From: Methylocapsa aurea
GTDB lineage: Bacteria > Pseudomonadota > Alphaproteobacteria > Rhizobiales > Beijerinckiaceae
Length of the DNA: 64,000 bases
NCBI RefSeq assembly: GCF_000746085.1
Contig: NZ_JQKO01000001.1
Location: forward strand, 558,001-622,000
Direction: 5' to 3'
Shown: piece after piece, positions 62,626 through 64,000 of the stretch
Layout of the letters: every line of letters begins with the position of its first letter
How positions within the stretch are numbered: position 1 is the first letter of the stretch
The notes under the pieces: generated by a model
The model's input: the letters and a program-made list of their open reading frames with translations, nothing else
What the model was told of the DNA's origin: nothing
Databases searched by the model: none
Position numbers and translations under genes: made by a program

Positions 62626-64000
62626 TCATCGCCTCCCCGCCGCATCCGCCATCGGCGCGCGAAGGGCAGCATTATTGGCGCCGGATCCTGCGTCGGCGGG
62701 GCCGGGCCCTGGAGGGGCCGGCGCGGGAGCCTCCAAAGGCGGCTGCGCCTTATTTCCGGTGACGAGGGCTCCCGCGCTCCCCCGCGCAGAGAAAAACGTC
62801 GCAATGGCCTCGGCGACGCGACTCGACGCCTTGTCGCGCCATTCCGCCGAGCTCAAGGCCGCATCATCCTTTTCATTGGAAAGATAGCCAAGCTCCAACA
62901 GCACCGAAGGGACGTCGGGCGCCCGCAAGACCCGGAAGCCCGCGGACCGCTGCGGGTTCTTATTGAGCCGCCCGGCCACCTTCCAATAATTCACCAAAGT
63001 GCGGGCGAATACGTGGCTGTAGGCGCGGGTTTCCCGACGGGTCAGATCGAACAAAATATCGGAAACGTCGCCGGCGTCATCCGCCCCGTCGAGGCCGGCC
63101 GCGGCGTCGGATTGATTCTCCTTCTCGGCGAGGCGGGCGGCCTCGGCGTCCGATGCCCGGTCCGAGGCCGTATAGACGGTTGCTCCGGCGACATCGGCGG
63201 CGGCGGACAAAGTGTCGGCGTGAATGGATACGAAAAGGGCGGCATTGGCGTTTCGCGCCATCTTCACCCGCTCCGCGAGCGGAATGAAACTGTCGTCATC
63301 GCGAGTCAAGACGGTCATGAACCGCCCATCGGATTCGAGCTTGGCCGCAACGGCCTTGGCGAAGGCGAAAACCAGATCCTTCTCGACCAGACCGTTGACC
63401 ATCGCGCCAGAGTCGATGCCGCCGTGCCCAGGATCGATCATGATCACCGGCCTTCCCGCCGCGGCCACGAATTTTTGCGTCTGCCTGGCCTGCGCCTGCC
63501 CGGCCAGGGCGGCGCGCGCGGATTGAGCCGCCGCCCGGAACTCCGCCCGATCGGTTTTGGCGAGCTCGATAACCAGGCGCGCCTTGCCGTCGCCGTCGCT
63601 CTTATCGCAGGCGGCCCGCACGATCCGCGCCGGCGCGGCGAGATCAATGACGATGCGCGACTTTCCCTGCTCAAGCTGGCCGAAGCGGAAAGAGCCGACG
63701 AGAACGGCCGGCTTGGCGTGCCGCGCGCGCCGTCCCCTGTGGCGCGGCGGCCTCGGCGGCTTGCCGATCTGTGGATCGAGCGCGAACTCGACCTGAGGCA
63801 AATCGACGATGATGCGATTTGGGCCGGCAAGCGCGAAAGCCGCCGCCTCGACCGGGCCCGAAAGCTCGAACACAAGCCTGGCGCTGTCGGCGTTTTCCTC
63901 GAGCCGCGCCGCTTTGGCGACGAGGCGTCCACCCGGATCGAGGGAATCCGGCGCCCCCTTTATGAGCGCGCGGTCCATTTTCCCGATCAGGTCCTCAACC
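62626..64000 (-). CDS. N-acetylmuramoyl-L-alanine amidase with AMIN domain (5' end outside window)
   Basis: The frame is open to the window edge. An internal ATG at 63978 would give 450 residues, but it lacks the expected signal peptide, so the true start is probably beyond 64000. The AMIN domain (about 25-140 from that Met; RLVFELSGPVEAAAFALAGP) targets the division septum. The Amidase_3 domain begins at VIMIDPGHGGIDSGAMVNGL (about 172-191), with zinc ligand His and Glu (GLVEKDL), SIHAD (about 252-256), and VPSVLLELGYLSNEKD near the end. It cuts the amide between MurNAc and L-Ala to separate daughter cells. A Pro/Ala-rich tail ends the protein. Confidence 0.92.
   Translation of the reverse strand, partial: VEDLIGKMDRALIKGAPDSLDPGGRLVAKAARLEENADSARLVFELSGPVEAAAFALAGPNRIIVDLPQVEFALDPQIGKPPRPPRHRGRRARHAKPAVLVGSFRFGQLEQGKSRIVIDLAAPARIVRAACDKSDGDGKARLVIELAKTDRAEFRAAAQSARAALAGQAQARQTQKFVAAAGRPVIMIDPGHGGIDSGAMVNGLVEKDLVFAFAKAVAAKLESDGRFMTVLTRDDDSFIPLAERVKMARNANAALFVSIHADTLSAAADVAGATVYTASDRASDAEAARLAEKENQSDAAAGLDGADDAGDVSDILFDLTRRETRAYSHVFARTLVNYWKVAGRLNKNPQRSAGFRVLRAPDVPSVLLELGYLSNEKDDAALSSAEWRDKASSRVAEAIATFFSARGSAGALVTGNKAQPPLEAPAPAPPGPGPADAGSGANNAALRAPMADAAGRR

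Overview
The window is a chromosomal segment of a high-GC alphaproteobacterium, most likely of the order Hyphomicrobiales and possibly close to Beijerinckiaceae or Methylocystaceae. Four things point there: the order amidase, PBP1A, prfB at the right end; a short-type ProRS next to lolCD; a TonB receptor, PepSY and oxidoreductase cassette; and many short palindromes with TTAGAGCA...TGCTCTAA ends, of the kind common in that order. The family-level placement is inference.

Region 1 (1-20 kb) is accessory. It holds the partial gene of a PGM1-like ATP-grasp ligase, a PAP2 phosphatase, a small L,D-transpeptidase, a YaiI/YqxD protein and a DEAD-box RNA helicase. Then comes a broken-up surface-polysaccharide region: three OafA/YrhL-type acyltransferases, a GT4 glycosyltransferase with a hexapeptide acetyltransferase, a Wzy-like membrane protein, and an aldo/keto reductase-like protein that seems to lack catalytic residues. 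Most of the dispersed palindromes lie here, and several gene parts are clearly richer in AT.

Region 2 (19-34 kb) is mostly core: a GH25 lipoprotein, a two-gene ABC importer with a double permease and an ATPase carrying an extra C-terminal domain, MgtE, a polysaccharide deacetylase, tRNA-Leu(GAG), LipB, a lolD-lolC/F-proS operon, and a MacA/MacB exporter whose ATPase and permease are separate genes.

Region 3 (35-40 kb) is a likely metal-chelator cassette: a small Cys-rich secreted or membrane protein, a TonB-dependent siderophore-type receptor, a PepSY membrane protein and a flavodoxin-like NAD(P)H oxidoreductase, closely packed. Region 4 (40-48 kb) has a membrane protein like the PuuD N-terminal domain, the opgG/opgH periplasmic glucan genes, a SAM methyltransferase, a GT2 glycosyltransferase, an FkbM methyltransferase broken by an in-frame stop, and a decayed partial second copy of the SAM methyltransferase.

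Region 5 (48-64 kb) is core: ppdK, an HdeD-type membrane protein, dxs, TlyA and a TrmA/RumA-type RNA methyltransferase in one operon, a rhomboid protease, prfB with its programmed +1 frameshift, PBP1A, and an AMIN-domain amidase that runs off the right edge.

The most noteworthy signals are: the modular palindrome family, including a perfect 60-bp palindrome and Y-shaped chimeric copies; stop codons supplied by those elements; a perfect 14-nt anti-SD complement ahead of a 21-codon ORF and a terminator; and the 45.8-48 kb segment, where a duplication and an AT-rich insertion broke several genes. I saw no CRISPR array, rRNA, transposase, integrase or prophage.
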